Shown here: one piece after another, positions 17,001 to 25,186 of the stretch
Layout of the letters: every line of letters begins with the position of its first letter
Position numbering within the stretch: position 1 is the stretch's first letter
NCBI GenBank assembly: GCA_963738025.1
Contig: CAVTWA010000031.1
Coordinates: 469,264-533,263, forward strand
Source of the DNA: 20CM-2-55-15 sp963738025
GTDB lineage: Bacteria > Acidobacteriota > Terriglobia > 20CM-2-55-15
Reading direction: 5' to 3'
Length of the DNA stretch: 64,000 nucleotides
Program-made: the position numbers and the translations under genes
Notes under the pieces: generated by a model
What the model was told of the DNA's origin: nothing
Database searches by the model: none
The model's input: the letters and a program-made list of their open reading frames with translations, nothing else

Positions 17001-17119
17001 GGAAAAGCCTCGACCGGCAGGGAACGAAATGCCGCCACTCCGCCGGCCACGAACAAAGCGACAAGAAGGAGGAGGAAGAAAGGCTGGTTCAGTGCAAATT
17101 CGGCAACACGCTTGATCAC
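14012..17119 (-). CDS. Heavy-metal efflux RND transporter (CusA/CzcA family)
   Basis: 1035 residues, the usual length. N terminus MIKRVAEFALNQPFFLLLLVALFVAGG is TM1. The HME-RND signature in TM4 is MDFGIIVDGAVIVVENIF, with the D, D and E that carry protons and mark heavy-metal pumps. Other landmarks are PDVTDTQVQVITLFPGRAAEEVEKQVTIP near the start and the second membrane half ending SHGIGSETQKPLAVVIIGG. It exports mono- or divalent metal ions from periplasm to outside together with the adaptor encoded just upstream; start and stop overlap by one base. No TolC-type gene is in this operon; the one at 38044 or another elsewhere would be needed. Substrate metal cannot be told from the sequence. 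Confidence 0.93.
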   Translation of the reverse strand: MIKRVAEFALNQPFFLLLLVALFVAGGVAAFRSLPVEAFPDVTDTQVQVITLFPGRAAEEVEKQVTIPVEIGLSGIPHSVRLFSHTQFGLSFIAVTFDDAVDAYFSRQQVLERLRDVDLPPGVSPDLGPLATPIGEIYRYRLQGDTSPTELRTIQDWTVARQLKTVPGVADIVTYGGYIKQYQVEPDLARMKAYGVTLQQLFTALGRGSSNAGGGYVDKGEQQYLIRGIGMLKSSEDIGNIVVAQHGGTPVLIHDITTIETGGVPRQGLTGQDKEDDVVTGLVLMRKGENPSIVLGDLKAKIETLNSSVLPRGVELVPIYDRTWLIDTTLHTVFRNLLEGAILVTGVLLVFLGSLRAALIVALMIPLSLLATFTGLTLRGIPANLLSLGAMDFGIIVDGAVIVVENIFRKLAEHSSHQPDFKRDLRALKQVVLNATTEVGRPTFFSMLIIITAHIPIFTLQRHEGRIFAPMAWTVTSALIGSLLFSLSLVPLLCYFFLRSGISEKENAVVRLFKRIYRPSLTWALDNRAMVVFMAVLLLSASIWVLSGLGSEFLPELNEGTMWVNINFPPGISMNETRRLAAKVRDILGNSDVVRTVTSKAGRPEDGTDPKPINMAEFFVDLKPPSDWPKGLTREKLIDDFSQKLTVLPGVESSFSQPIRDNVLESISQIDGQIVIKVFGANGDELRAQTEKVLKTVAHIRGVGRAYIDRAGQVPQLQIEVDRAKCARYGLNVADIQDVIETALGGKEATEVWEGERRFGVAVRLKEDERGIDGIKRILVDTPDGARIPLDALATVSVKEGSMNISREFGTRVMAIGVFIQNRDMGSLVAEMQERVASEIKLPAGYYITWGGEFENQQRAMKRLALIVPVSVLLIFALLFNAFGSAKNAALILMNVPFALIGGIFALRLTGINLSVSAAIGFIALFGQAVLNGVVMVSYFNQLRDEGMKTFDAVLNGALVRLRTVLMTGTLAMLGLLPMALSHGIGSETQKPLAVVIIGGLISATLLTLFVLPVVYILFEGKDPTLPHHPVPAEA

Positions 17120-18354
17120 TATTTGTTGCCCTCCGCACTGCTGAGCAGCAATACGCCCACAGTCACAACCCGTTCGTTCAGGCGAAGCCCTGTTTCTATG
17201 ACGGTACTGCCTTCGACTTCACGGCCACTCTTCACTTCACGCCGGCGGAATCGCCCCGCCGCTTCTTCGATCAGGACAAAAGAACGTTCGCCTTCCGTGA
17301 GAATGGCATTCGAGGGAACGGTGACTACTTTCCGCTTTACCGCCTCGCCGACGCGGACATGGGCGAACATCTCGGGCTTCAAAAGACCTTCCGGATTCGA
17401 AACGACACAGCGCACTTTGACTGTCCGTGTTGCTGGATCAACCGTCGGACTGATTGCGAATATGCGCGCCGGAAAGCTCCGGTCCGGATAGGCGGCCAGA
17501 CGGATGTCCACAGGCGCGCCTGCATGAACGGCTGGCAGGTCGGTCTCATAAATATCCGCGGCAACCCAGACGGTGGAAAGATCGCTGATCAAATATAACG
17601 GATCCTGGCTATCGGGCTTGATGTACTGGCCCAACCCAAGCTTCCGGTCGACGATCGTGCCGCCGATTGGCGCCCGAATGGCGATTTGCCGGTCCACCTG
17701 ATCCGGCGGTGAGCTCTCGAGTTTATCGATTTCGGCCGGGCTCTTTCCAAGCAATGCCAGACGATTCCGCACCACCGAGACCGCCGACTGGGCGCGCCGG
17801 GAATCCTCTTGCGCGCGAGCAAGGTCGGACTCCGCGCTCTGCAGTTCCCTGGTTGATAACGCTTCCTGAGAATGCAGTCTTCGCGCGCGGTCCGCTGATT
17901 TCTCAGCGGTATCGAGAGCAATTCTGGTCTTATCGACGTTGCTACGGGCTTCGGCCAGATCATTGACGGCGCTGATCAGATCGGACGATTCGATGACGAG
18001 AAGGGGCTGCCCTGCTTTGACGACATCTCCCGTATTTGCAAGGACTTCCAACACCCGCCCAGGGTAGGGCGGCAGAACGGGAGTTACGCGGTCTTCGTTG
18101 AACCCGACTTTTCCTGTCGCTTCAAGATTTGCATCGATCGTCTGCTCCCGGGCGGGCTCCACGCGAATCTGGCTGAGCTGTTCGGGCGTAGCCTCTATCA
18201 AACCACTTGGCGTTGTATCGGCTTTGGCCGTTTGCGGCTCTTCGGCAGGCGCCGGCCGTCTCATAAATACAAAGACTGCTGCCAGGATTACAACTACCAC
18301 GACGGCTATTCCGAGACCGCGCCGTCCTTTGTTAGGCGGATCAACAACGTTCAT
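17119..18354 (-). CDS. Periplasmic adaptor (membrane fusion protein) of the heavy-metal RND pump
   Basis: 411 residues from the ATG at 18354. A single TM (GLGIAVVVVVILAAVFVF) anchors it. The HlyD/CusB order is visible: lipoyl half PPYPGRVLEVLANTGDVVKAGQPLLVIESSDL, a helical hairpin (about residues 130-200: EARSNVDKTRIALDTAEKSADRARRL, ESDLARAQEDSRRAQSAVSVVRNRL), second lipoyl half IRAPIGGTIVDRKLGLGQYI, then a beta-barrel and SNAILTEGERSFVLIEE. It links the RND pump to an outer-membrane channel. No His/Met-rich metal-binding N-terminus is seen. It is the first gene of the two-gene operon and diverges from 18455. Confidence 0.9.
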   Translation of the reverse strand: MNVVDPPNKGRRGLGIAVVVVVILAAVFVFMRRPAPAEEPQTAKADTTPSGLIEATPEQLSQIRVEPAREQTIDANLEATGKVGFNEDRVTPVLPPYPGRVLEVLANTGDVVKAGQPLLVIESSDLISAVNDLAEARSNVDKTRIALDTAEKSADRARRLHSQEALSTRELQSAESDLARAQEDSRRAQSAVSVVRNRLALLGKSPAEIDKLESSPPDQVDRQIAIRAPIGGTIVDRKLGLGQYIKPDSQDPLYLISDLSTVWVAADIYETDLPAVHAGAPVDIRLAAYPDRSFPARIFAISPTVDPATRTVKVRCVVSNPEGLLKPEMFAHVRVGEAVKRKVVTVPSNAILTEGERSFVLIEEAAGRFRRREVKSGREVEGSTVIETGLRLNERVVTVGVLLLSSAEGNK

Positions 18355-18454
18355 ACGCAAGCTTGTATCATGAATTCGAAGCCGTTGAAATGAGCTGGAC
18401 AGGTCTGTCCCCGCCTTATGATACCCCTCGCCCTTGAGGCCGGAGGAACCGACC

Positions 18455-20023
18455 GTGTACAAACCCTGCAGCGCCCTGCTTTGCGTGCTGCTTGCATCCG
18501 AAGTCTTCGCGCAATCCAGACCACCTGCATCGCCGAACAGTTTTCAAGCTGTAACATCTCACCTCGATCCGGGCGGCGACCTCTTCCTTTATGTCAATCC
18601 GGAAGACTGGCTTAAGGGTCTGTCCAGCCAGATCAACCAGTGGCGGAACCTCGCGACGGCCGCTCCGAATTCTAATCCGACCGACCGGCTGAATGTTGCC
18701 CGTTTCTTTGACGCCGTGACTAGCGTAGTGAAGAACAGCGGAATCGAAGACGTGGGCGGGTTTGGAATGAGTTCGATTGCGCGGGAGAAGGGTCTCTACC
18801 GCAGCACATACCTGCTCTACCATGCCAGAGGCAAGGACTCCGGTTATATGTGGTCGGTATTCGGCAAAAAACCGCATCCTTTCGATGCCCTTGCCCTGCT
18901 GCCTGCAAACACGGTTTTCGCTTCGTTCTCAGACATCGACCTGCCGCTCGTCTGGTCCATCCTCGACAAGGAGATCGGGCAATCTGGAATCCCCGGCGCA
19001 AGAGAAGCGCTGCAAAGGTTGCCGTCACAATTCTCCGCCACAACGGGGATGAGTTTAGATACGGCCCTGAACTCGCTCGGCGGGACATACGGAATCGTGC
19101 TGTCCATCGATGAATCGAAAATGAGCGTGCCGCCGACGTCCGGCGGACCAATGCCGGATTTTGCGATCATGCTGGTGCTCAAGGTCAAGAATGAAGCCAT
19201 CTTCAAATTCCTCGAGTCCACGCTGACTCACAATTCGGGTGGAATCCGCCGGGATCAGCCTTCGTTTGCGCAAAGCGGTGACTACCTCTTGCTCTCTTCC
19301 TCCGAGAACCTGATTCAACAAGCCCTCTCAGCAAAGAGCGGAGCGGCGCCTGGGCTGAGATCCCGGGATGAGTTCAAGAAACTGGCGCAGGACGTTCCCG
19401 TTCAGGGAAACTCGTTTGTCTTCATGAGCCAGAAAGCCAGTGAAACGATTGCCCGGCTGTTGCAGACTCGAATGGGTGCAGGCAGCACTGCAGGCTTGGG
19501 CGTTCAAGCCCAGATCGTGACAAGTTTATTCGGCGCGAGCAGCGCGTTCGGCGCATATCGTGTGGCGGCGAATACGGATGAAGGTTGGATTTCGGTAGGA
19601 AATGGCGGCCAGAATCCCGCAAACATCGCACTGCTTCCCTTCACCGTCGCCCCGCTGCTGGCCGCGAGCGTCGCCGCACCCAATTTAATGCGTTCCGGAG
19701 TAGCTGCCAACGAGTCCTCGGCGGTAGCAAACCTTAAAACCATCGCAGCGGCCGAGATGAAATATGCCACAACATCGGGCGGCAGATATGGAGTTATGCC
19801 GGCTCTGATACGCGGCGGTCTCCTGGACTCGCGCCTGGCATCGGCTATCAACGGCTATCAATTCGCCATCCTGATCTCGGGAGAAAGCTACACCGCAACG
19901 GCGACACCGGTCTCGACCGATACCGGGCGGTATGGCTACTTCGTCACGTCCGATGGGGTAATTCGCTATTCCAGCGTACCTGCGCTGGCCCCTGCCGGCG
20001 AGGCCGGCCGGCCCGTTCACTGA
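18455..20023 (+). CDS. Secreted DUF3352-like protein with pseudopilin-like C-terminal domain
   Basis: 522 residues. The GTG at 18455 is preceded by GGAGG at 8 bases and gives MYKPCSALLCVLLASEVFAQS, a signal peptide. Residues about 30-400 show the pattern of DUF3352-type periplasmic proteins: LDPGGDLFLYVNPEDWL, LLPANTVFASFSDIDLPLVWSIL, then DYLLLSSSENLIQQAL. Residues about 405-510 read AAPNLMRSGVAANESSAVANLKTIAAAEMKYATTSGGRYGVMPAL, very like the post-helix part of type IV pilin/GspG proteins, ending DGVIRYS. The pilin part here is C-terminal and lacks the usual prepilin start. Function unknown; the fusion suggests a surface structural or sensor role. Confidence 0.65.
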   Translation: MYKPCSALLCVLLASEVFAQSRPPASPNSFQAVTSHLDPGGDLFLYVNPEDWLKGLSSQINQWRNLATAAPNSNPTDRLNVARFFDAVTSVVKNSGIEDVGGFGMSSIAREKGLYRSTYLLYHARGKDSGYMWSVFGKKPHPFDALALLPANTVFASFSDIDLPLVWSILDKEIGQSGIPGAREALQRLPSQFSATTGMSLDTALNSLGGTYGIVLSIDESKMSVPPTSGGPMPDFAIMLVLKVKNEAIFKFLESTLTHNSGGIRRDQPSFAQSGDYLLLSSSENLIQQALSAKSGAAPGLRSRDEFKKLAQDVPVQGNSFVFMSQKASETIARLLQTRMGAGSTAGLGVQAQIVTSLFGASSAFGAYRVAANTDEGWISVGNGGQNPANIALLPFTVAPLLAASVAAPNLMRSGVAANESSAVANLKTIAAAEMKYATTSGGRYGVMPALIRGGLLDSRLASAINGYQFAILISGESYTATATPVSTDTGRYGYFVTSDGVIRYSSVPALAPAGEAGRPVH

Positions 20024-20039
20024 TGGCAGAATGTTCGAT

Positions 20040-20101
20040 GACCGCGCGCTTTTTAGCGCCGGAGGCGGGTAAGGATATAGCCCCGGCCGCAGGCCGGGGA
20101 C
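20040..20101. repeat. Dispersed composite palindrome block, copy B
   Basis: GATGACCGCGCGC remnant, then GCGCCGGAGGCG and CCCCGGCCGCAGGCCGGGG. It matches the block at 13907-13998. It fills the gap after the DUF3352-like gene and may end its transcript. Confidence 0.65.
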
Positions 20102-20182
20102 AAAATGAGCGAACGGCAGATATCACACGGAAATGCCGATTGTGGAAAGACCCAATCGATTCAAGTAGCATAGGCGAACGAA

Positions 20183-21172
20183 ATGCGAAGGGGGTCCGAA
20201 ATGCGGAGAATTCAATGGACAGTTGTTATCTTGCTTCTTACCGGCGGCGTTCCGCTGAAAGCGGAGTCCGTCAATCCGCCCACCAGGCCGCAGACGGCAC
20301 CGATGACGGCACAGGAAAAGAAGAATCTCGACATCGTCCTGACGTGGTGGCGGGAAGTGCTTTACGCAGGACACTTCGAACTCGCCCCGAAATACCAGGC
20401 CGAAGATTACATCCAACATAATCCCAACGCGAACACCGGCCGCGCCGGTTTCATCGAGTATTTCACGAAGATTGGCCGCAAGCCCATAAACCCGATTCCC
20501 AAAGCCTTGCCGGCAGAGAACACGCCCGTCGTCTCGGGCGCCAAGGGAGACTATGTCTGGCTCATCTTCGAACACGAAGATAAAGATCCGCGGAACGCCG
20601 CAAACACCTACCGGTACAATTCTTTCGATATCCTCCGGATTCAGAACGGGAAGGTCCAGGAACATTGGGACAGCGCGCAAAAAATGGCAGGAAGCGGTGC
20701 GGTGAAAACAGGAGTTTCACCGAAACCTCCAATGGAATGGAACACCGGCAAGCCTTCAAAAGACGAAGAGAAAACCCTTTCGTTGGCGACCGAAGAGCTG
20801 AAGGACATGCTCCAGTACGGTCATCTGGAATTGGCCGACAAGACCATGGACCCCGGCTACATTCAACACAATCCCAACGTTCCGCAAGGCCGTGATGGTT
20901 TCAAACAATTCATGAGCCGCACACCCGGTCGCACTCCCCGTGACATCAAGCCAGAGTGGGTAAATGCTCCGGCCTTGACGCTCATCGACGGGCCCTATTC
21001 TGTGATGATGTGGGATCGCTCGGCTAAAGATCCTGACGATCCTAATCGGGAATATAAGTGGAACCATTTCGACGTCGTGAGGATGGAAAACGGCCTCATC
21101 AAAGAACACTGGGATGAAGCCCGCATCAATCCGCCCGCTCCTGCTCCAGTCGGCGCCCGCTCCGGCCGGTAA
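20183..21172 (+). CDS. Secreted protein with two tandem SnoaL-like domains
   Basis: 329 residues; a start at 20201 is also possible. Signal peptide MRRIQWTVVILLLTGGVPLKAES. Two NTF2-like/SnoaL domains follow: VLTWWREVLYAGHFELAPKYQAEDYIQHNPNANTGRAGFIEYF with FDILRIQNGKVQEHWDSAQK, and again LKDMLQYGHLELADKTMDPGYIQHNPNVPQGRDGFKQFM with FDVVRMENGLIKEHWDEARI. The repeated YIQHNPN and EHWD motifs show an internal duplication of about 150 residues. Single-domain members are predicted aldol-condensation-type enzymes; a secreted tandem form is less usual. A strong double hairpin after the stop separates it from the convergent isomerase gene. Confidence 0.8.
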   Translation: MRRGSEMRRIQWTVVILLLTGGVPLKAESVNPPTRPQTAPMTAQEKKNLDIVLTWWREVLYAGHFELAPKYQAEDYIQHNPNANTGRAGFIEYFTKIGRKPINPIPKALPAENTPVVSGAKGDYVWLIFEHEDKDPRNAANTYRYNSFDILRIQNGKVQEHWDSAQKMAGSGAVKTGVSPKPPMEWNTGKPSKDEEKTLSLATEELKDMLQYGHLELADKTMDPGYIQHNPNVPQGRDGFKQFMSRTPGRTPRDIKPEWVNAPALTLIDGPYSVMMWDRSAKDPDDPNREYKWNHFDVVRMENGLIKEHWDEARINPPAPAPVGARSGR

Positions 21173-21182
21173 AAAACGCGGA

Positions 21183-21245
21183 TAAGCCACGGATTGAACG
21201 GATTCAACGGATTGAATCCGGTCAATTCGTTCAATCCGTGGCTTA
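21183..21245. terminator. Bidirectional terminator hairpin
   Basis: TAAGCCACGGATTGAACG (21183-21200) pairs perfectly with CGTTCAATCCGTGGCTTA (21228-21245). The loop holds further GGATTGAA/TTCAATCC units. It lies between convergent stop codons and belongs to the TAAGCCAC class also seen at 27967 and 48963. Confidence 0.9.
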
Positions 21246-21259
21246 CCAACTCCTCGTAC

Positions 21260-22138
21260 CTACACGTTCATGATTTCAAAACAGGTTTCGAGGCTCTTGA
21301 TTGCGTCGCGGCCGGGCCCGGGCCGGAATTCATGAGCCACGAAGCCGGTATAGCCAAGATCGGCGATCGCGTTGGCAACAAAACGATAGTTCACTTCCTG
21401 GGTGTCGTCGATCTCGGTCCTGCTGGGCACGCCGGCAACGTGGATGTGGCAGATCTTGTCGAAATTATCGCGCAGGTTGCGGGTCAGATCGCCATCGGCG
21501 ATCTGCACGTGATAGCAATCGAACAGAATCTTGACACGAGGCGAATTGACCTTTTTGCAGATGTCGATGCCCCAGGCGAGATGATTGAAAATCTGGTCCG
21601 TCCGCTGATCGGCGACCACTTTGGCGTTGGTGATCTCCATGCACAGGTTAATGCCTTTTTGTTCCGCGTAGCCTTTCACGCGATTGAAAATGGCAACCGC
21701 GTTGTCGGCGCCTTCTTCAAAGGACATGCCGCGGCGCTCTCCGGGAAGCGCAATCAGAGTCGGGCATCCCAGTTCGACGCACATATCGATTCCTTTGTGA
21801 AACTCAGCCTCGAACCGATCGTGCAGCGGCTTACGAATCAACCCGTCCTGGAAACTCGTTCCAGTCCCCGTCATCAATGCGGGCGTCAGGCCGTGATCGC
21901 GTAGAATCGGAACCTGCTGCGCTGTGGGCAAATCCACACCCTTGAATCCGATGCGTGCCAGCACCTTGCATTTCTCTTCAAAGGGCAAGTTCGAACTTCC
22001 CCAGACAGAACTCATGACGCTCTGCTTGATACGCGTCCGGCGCGCAACAGCAGGCGGATTCTGTGCGGAAATTGCAATCGGAGACGCAGCAACGACACCA
22101 GCTGCGGCCATGGATGTTAGAAATTCTCTGCGTTGCAT
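21260..22138 (-). CDS. Sugar phosphate isomerase/epimerase family (hydroxypyruvate isomerase-like), secreted
   Basis: 292 residues from the ATG at 22138. It starts MQRREFLTSMAAAGVVAASP, a twin-arginine-like RREFLT signal. The AP-endonuclease-2/xylose-isomerase-like TIM barrel follows: KVLARIGFKGVDLP, CVELGCPTLIALPG, GINLCMEITNAK (metal-ligand Glu), VKILFDCYHVQIADGDL (Asp and His ligands), KICHIHVAGVPSRTEID (HIH) and GFVAHEFRP (final Glu). The order fits hydroxypyruvate isomerase-like proteins. Acidobacteria often export such enzymes by Tat. The substrate is unknown. It ends at the shared bidirectional terminator and diverges from the glyoxalase gene with about 60 bp between starts. Confidence 0.85.
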   Translation of the reverse strand: MQRREFLTSMAAAGVVAASPIAISAQNPPAVARRTRIKQSVMSSVWGSSNLPFEEKCKVLARIGFKGVDLPTAQQVPILRDHGLTPALMTGTGTSFQDGLIRKPLHDRFEAEFHKGIDMCVELGCPTLIALPGERRGMSFEEGADNAVAIFNRVKGYAEQKGINLCMEITNAKVVADQRTDQIFNHLAWGIDICKKVNSPRVKILFDCYHVQIADGDLTRNLRDNFDKICHIHVAGVPSRTEIDDTQEVNYRFVANAIADLGYTGFVAHEFRPGPGRDAIKSLETCFEIMNV

Positions 22139-22196
22139 GCCGGCATTATACTCACTCTCAACGAGCACACAAGAATTGAAGGGGTATTCTGCGGAC

Positions 22197-22547
22197 ATGT
22201 CGAAAATCACACTGATCACATTAGGCGTAAGCGACGTCGCGAGATCCGTTGCGTTTTATCGCGACAAAGCGGGGTTCGAACTTCAAAACCAGATGGAACA
22301 GTTCGCCTTCTTTTCGGCCGGCAGCATCGGCCTGATGCTCAATGGCGGACTGCGGCGGCCGGAAGGGCCGCTGGCGGGAGCGATGGAAATGGTCATTGCC
22401 GCCGAAAGCGTCACCGCTAAGTATCAGGATCTGGGCGCCCGGGGCTGTAATTTCATCAATCAGCCACGTCAGGTCACCGGCGATTCCTGGGCCGCCACGT
22501 TCACGGATCCGGATGGCCACTGGTTGACCCTTTTCGGACCGAAATAG
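22197..22547 (+). CDS. Glyoxalase/bleomycin-resistance/dioxygenase fold protein
   Basis: 116 residues, a single VOC domain of two beta-alpha-beta3 modules. MSKITLITLGVSDVARSVAFYRDKAGFEL opens the first module, FFSAGSIGLMLNGGLRRP closes it, and AATFTDPDGHWLTLFGPK is the usual ending with a metal-ligand position in the last strand. These proteins act as isomerases, dioxygenases or antibiotic-binding proteins; this short one cannot be assigned a substrate. The frame is open further 5', but the ATG at 22197 begins the domain and GAAGGGG lies upstream. A hairpin-rich stretch of about 200 bp follows. Confidence 0.85.
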   Translation: MSKITLITLGVSDVARSVAFYRDKAGFELQNQMEQFAFFSAGSIGLMLNGGLRRPEGPLAGAMEMVIAAESVTAKYQDLGARGCNFINQPRQVTGDSWAATFTDPDGHWLTLFGPK

Positions 22548-22574
22548 GTGAAAACCTCCGGCGGGAACGGGAAC

Positions 22575-22690
22575 GGAACACAAAAGGCACAGGAGGCACA
22601 CAAGAAGACAAGAAATGGGCTCCCGCCCGCGCCTTTTATGTGCTTCCTGTGTTTTATTTTGTGCGTCTTGCGCTTCTTCCCCTTTTTGGG
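22575..22690. other. Imperfect long hairpin in the gap before the DUF1592 gene
   Basis: CACAGGAGGCACA near 22594 and TGTGCTTCCTGTG near 22637 are near-perfect complements, with ACACAAAAGG and further GTGTTTTATTTTGTG outside. This resembles the GGCACAAAAAGCACA hairpin at 40890. The gap 22548-22759 has no gene. Confidence 0.55.
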
Positions 22691-22759
22691 TTATTCCAAG
22701 GCCTCCAGAGGGGAGTTCTGTGGTGTCTGACCTATCAGATTTGGTAAGCTATCCCCCAA

Positions 22760-25150
22760 ATGAAATTGATAATACGGTCGTTATTCGTCGTGTTGGGGTG
22801 TTGCCTGGCGGTGTCGGCAGTACCTCCGCAGACGGCGCCCGCTTCGGCTTCGTCGGCTTCGGGCCCATATCGCGCGCTTCTCGATCAATACTGCGTCGGC
22901 TGTCACAACGATCGGGCTAAGACGGCCGGTCTGATGCTCGACAAAATGGATCTGGACCACATCGGCGAGGGCGCCGAGACATGGGAGAAGGTTGTACGCA
23001 AACTGCGAGGCGGAATGATGCCGCCAACGGGCCGCCCACGGCCTTCCAATGACGACGCCTACAAGTTGATCTCATACCTGGAAACGTCTCTCGACCGCGC
23101 CGCTGCGAACAAACCGAATCCCGGACGGGCGGCCATCCATCGCCTGAATCGCACGGAATACGGAAACGCGATCCGCGATCTGCTGGCGCTGGACATTGAT
23201 GTTACGGACCTCCTGCCCGCCGACGACGAAAGTAACGGCTTCGACAATATTGCGGACGTATTGAAGCTGTCTCCTTCGCTTCTGGAGCAGTACCTCGCGG
23301 CATCGAGAAAGATCAGCAGTCTCGCAATCGGCGACCCGGCACAAACGGCCGTTACACAGATGTACCGGACAGCTCCGGATCTTGCACAGGACGAGCACGT
23401 CGAAGGGCTCCCGTTAGGCACCCGCGGCGGATTGTTAATCCATCACAACTTCCCGCTCGACGGGATGTACGATTTCCGGGTTTTCCTGCTGCGCAATATC
23501 GTCGGCTACATGAAGGGCCTGGAATGGCCGCACCAGCTGGAGGTCACGGTTGACGGCGAACGCGTATTTATTGCTCCTGTCGGCGGCGAAGAAGATAACA
23601 AGATGTCCGACGCAAATTTCGCAGCCGCAGCGGATACGATTGACGCACGATTGAAAAGCCGCATCTCCGTCAAGGCTGGTCCACACGAGGTCGGCGTCGC
23701 ATTCCTTCGAAAGAATTCCGCCGAATACGACGAACCGCTCGAGCCGCATACGCGCGACCACGATCTGCAGAACATGAATGGAACGCCGCTGATCGAGCAC
23801 GTCGACATCACCGGCCCCTTCGATGCAACGGGCCCCGGCGAGACGCCCAGCCGTCGCCGCGTCTTTACCTGCCGTCCCGCCAATGCGGCCGACGAATCCA
23901 CATGCGCGAAGAAGATTCTCTCCTCGTTTGCCCGGCGGGCGTACCGGCAACCGGTCAGTGATGCGGATGTCGATGTGGTTATGAAGTTCTACGAATCCGG
24001 ACGAAAGAACGCGAACTTTGACGCCGGAATCGAGAACGCTCTGGCTTTCATCTTAACGGCGCCGAAGTTCCTGTTCCGGACCGAATCCGATCCGCCAAAC
24101 GTGGCCGCCGGATCGATCTATAAAGTCGGTGATCTGGAACTCGCTTCGCGATTATCGTTCTTCCTTTGGAGCAGCGTTCCCGACGAAGAACTCCTCAATG
24201 TCGCTTCACAAGGCAAACTCAAAGATCCGGCGGTGCTCGACCAGCAGGTGAAACGGATGCTTGCCGATCCCAAATCGCAAGCGCTGGTCCGGAACTTTGC
24301 CGGCCAGTGGCTTTTCCTGCGCAACCTGCAGAGCTCGAAGCCGGACGGTCATGAGTACCCGAATTTCGACGACAATCTGAGGCAGTCCTTCCGGCGCGAA
24401 ACCGAATTGTTCTTCGAGAGCATTCTGCGTGAAAACCGCAGCGTCCTGGATTTGCTGACGGCGAACTACACATTCGTGAACGAGCGTCTCGCCAGACATT
24501 ACGGCATTCCCAATGTCTACGGAACCCAGTTCCGCCGCGTCACCTTGACGGACCAGACTCGTATGGGCTTGCTCGGTCAGGGCAGCGTTCTGACGGTCAC
24601 TTCCTATCCGAACCGCACGTCGCCGGTACTGCGCGGCAAGTGGATTCTGGAAAACATCCTGGGAACTCCGCCACCTCCACCACCCCCGAACGTTCCGCCC
24701 CTCAAAGAGAATGAAGAGGGGGCGAAACCAAAATCCGTCCGCGAGCTCATGGAAGAGCACAGGAAGAATCCGGCATGCGCAGGCTGCCACGCGGTGATGG
24801 ATCCTCTGGGCTTCTCGTTGGAGAACTTCGACGGTGTCGGAGAATGGCGAACAAAAGATCAGTCCGGCCCGGTTGACGCCTCGGGGCAGTTGGCCGACGG
24901 AACGAAAGTCGAAGGACCCGTTACTCTCCGGCAGGCTTTAATGAGGCATCCCGAGCAATTCGCCGGCACAGTGACGGAGAAACTGATGACATACGCGTTA
25001 GGCCGGGGCCTCGAGTACTACGACATGCCAGTCGTGCGCGGAATCGTTCACGACGCGGCGAAGAGCGATTACAAATTCACATCATTAATCACGGGGATCG
25101 TAAGAAGCACACCATTTCAGATGAGGAAGTCGCAACCAGCAGCCGAATGA
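22760..25150 (+). CDS. DUF1592/DUF1588/DUF1587/DUF1595/DUF1585 cytochrome-type protein
   Basis: 796 residues with a signal peptide (MKLIIRSLFVVLGCCLAVSA). A c-type heme motif CVGCH at about residue 46 opens the planctomycete-type cytochrome part. Then come DUF1587 (IHRLNRTEYGNAIRDLLALDIDVTDLLPADDES), DUF1595 (CAKKILSSFARRAYRQPVSDADVDVV), DUF1592 (LELASRLSFFLWSSVPDEELL, NFAGQWLFLRNL), DUF1588 (MGLLGQGSVLTVTSYPNRTSPVLRGKWILENILG) and DUF1585 (GTVTEKLMTYALGRGLEYYDMP). A second CAGCH lies near residue 673. This domain set, always found with a DUF1552 partner, is typical of Acidobacteria and Planctomycetes and is presumed periplasmic and redox active. Its substrate is unknown. First gene of a three-gene operon. 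Confidence 0.92.
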   Translation: MKLIIRSLFVVLGCCLAVSAVPPQTAPASASSASGPYRALLDQYCVGCHNDRAKTAGLMLDKMDLDHIGEGAETWEKVVRKLRGGMMPPTGRPRPSNDDAYKLISYLETSLDRAAANKPNPGRAAIHRLNRTEYGNAIRDLLALDIDVTDLLPADDESNGFDNIADVLKLSPSLLEQYLAASRKISSLAIGDPAQTAVTQMYRTAPDLAQDEHVEGLPLGTRGGLLIHHNFPLDGMYDFRVFLLRNIVGYMKGLEWPHQLEVTVDGERVFIAPVGGEEDNKMSDANFAAAADTIDARLKSRISVKAGPHEVGVAFLRKNSAEYDEPLEPHTRDHDLQNMNGTPLIEHVDITGPFDATGPGETPSRRRVFTCRPANAADESTCAKKILSSFARRAYRQPVSDADVDVVMKFYESGRKNANFDAGIENALAFILTAPKFLFRTESDPPNVAAGSIYKVGDLELASRLSFFLWSSVPDEELLNVASQGKLKDPAVLDQQVKRMLADPKSQALVRNFAGQWLFLRNLQSSKPDGHEYPNFDDNLRQSFRRETELFFESILRENRSVLDLLTANYTFVNERLARHYGIPNVYGTQFRRVTLTDQTRMGLLGQGSVLTVTSYPNRTSPVLRGKWILENILGTPPPPPPPNVPPLKENEEGAKPKSVRELMEEHRKNPACAGCHAVMDPLGFSLENFDGVGEWRTKDQSGPVDASGQLADGTKVEGPVTLRQALMRHPEQFAGTVTEKLMTYALGRGLEYYDMPVVRGIVHDAAKSDYKFTSLITGIVRSTPFQMRKSQPAAE

Positions 25151-25186
25151 GTTCCGGGGACACGCTCCGGAATTCGAATTGAGGAC

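Noticed and set aside
24606..24700. Poly-proline stretch in the DUF1592 protein as a frameshift
   Set aside because: TPPPPPPPNVPP is in frame and is a common linker in this family.
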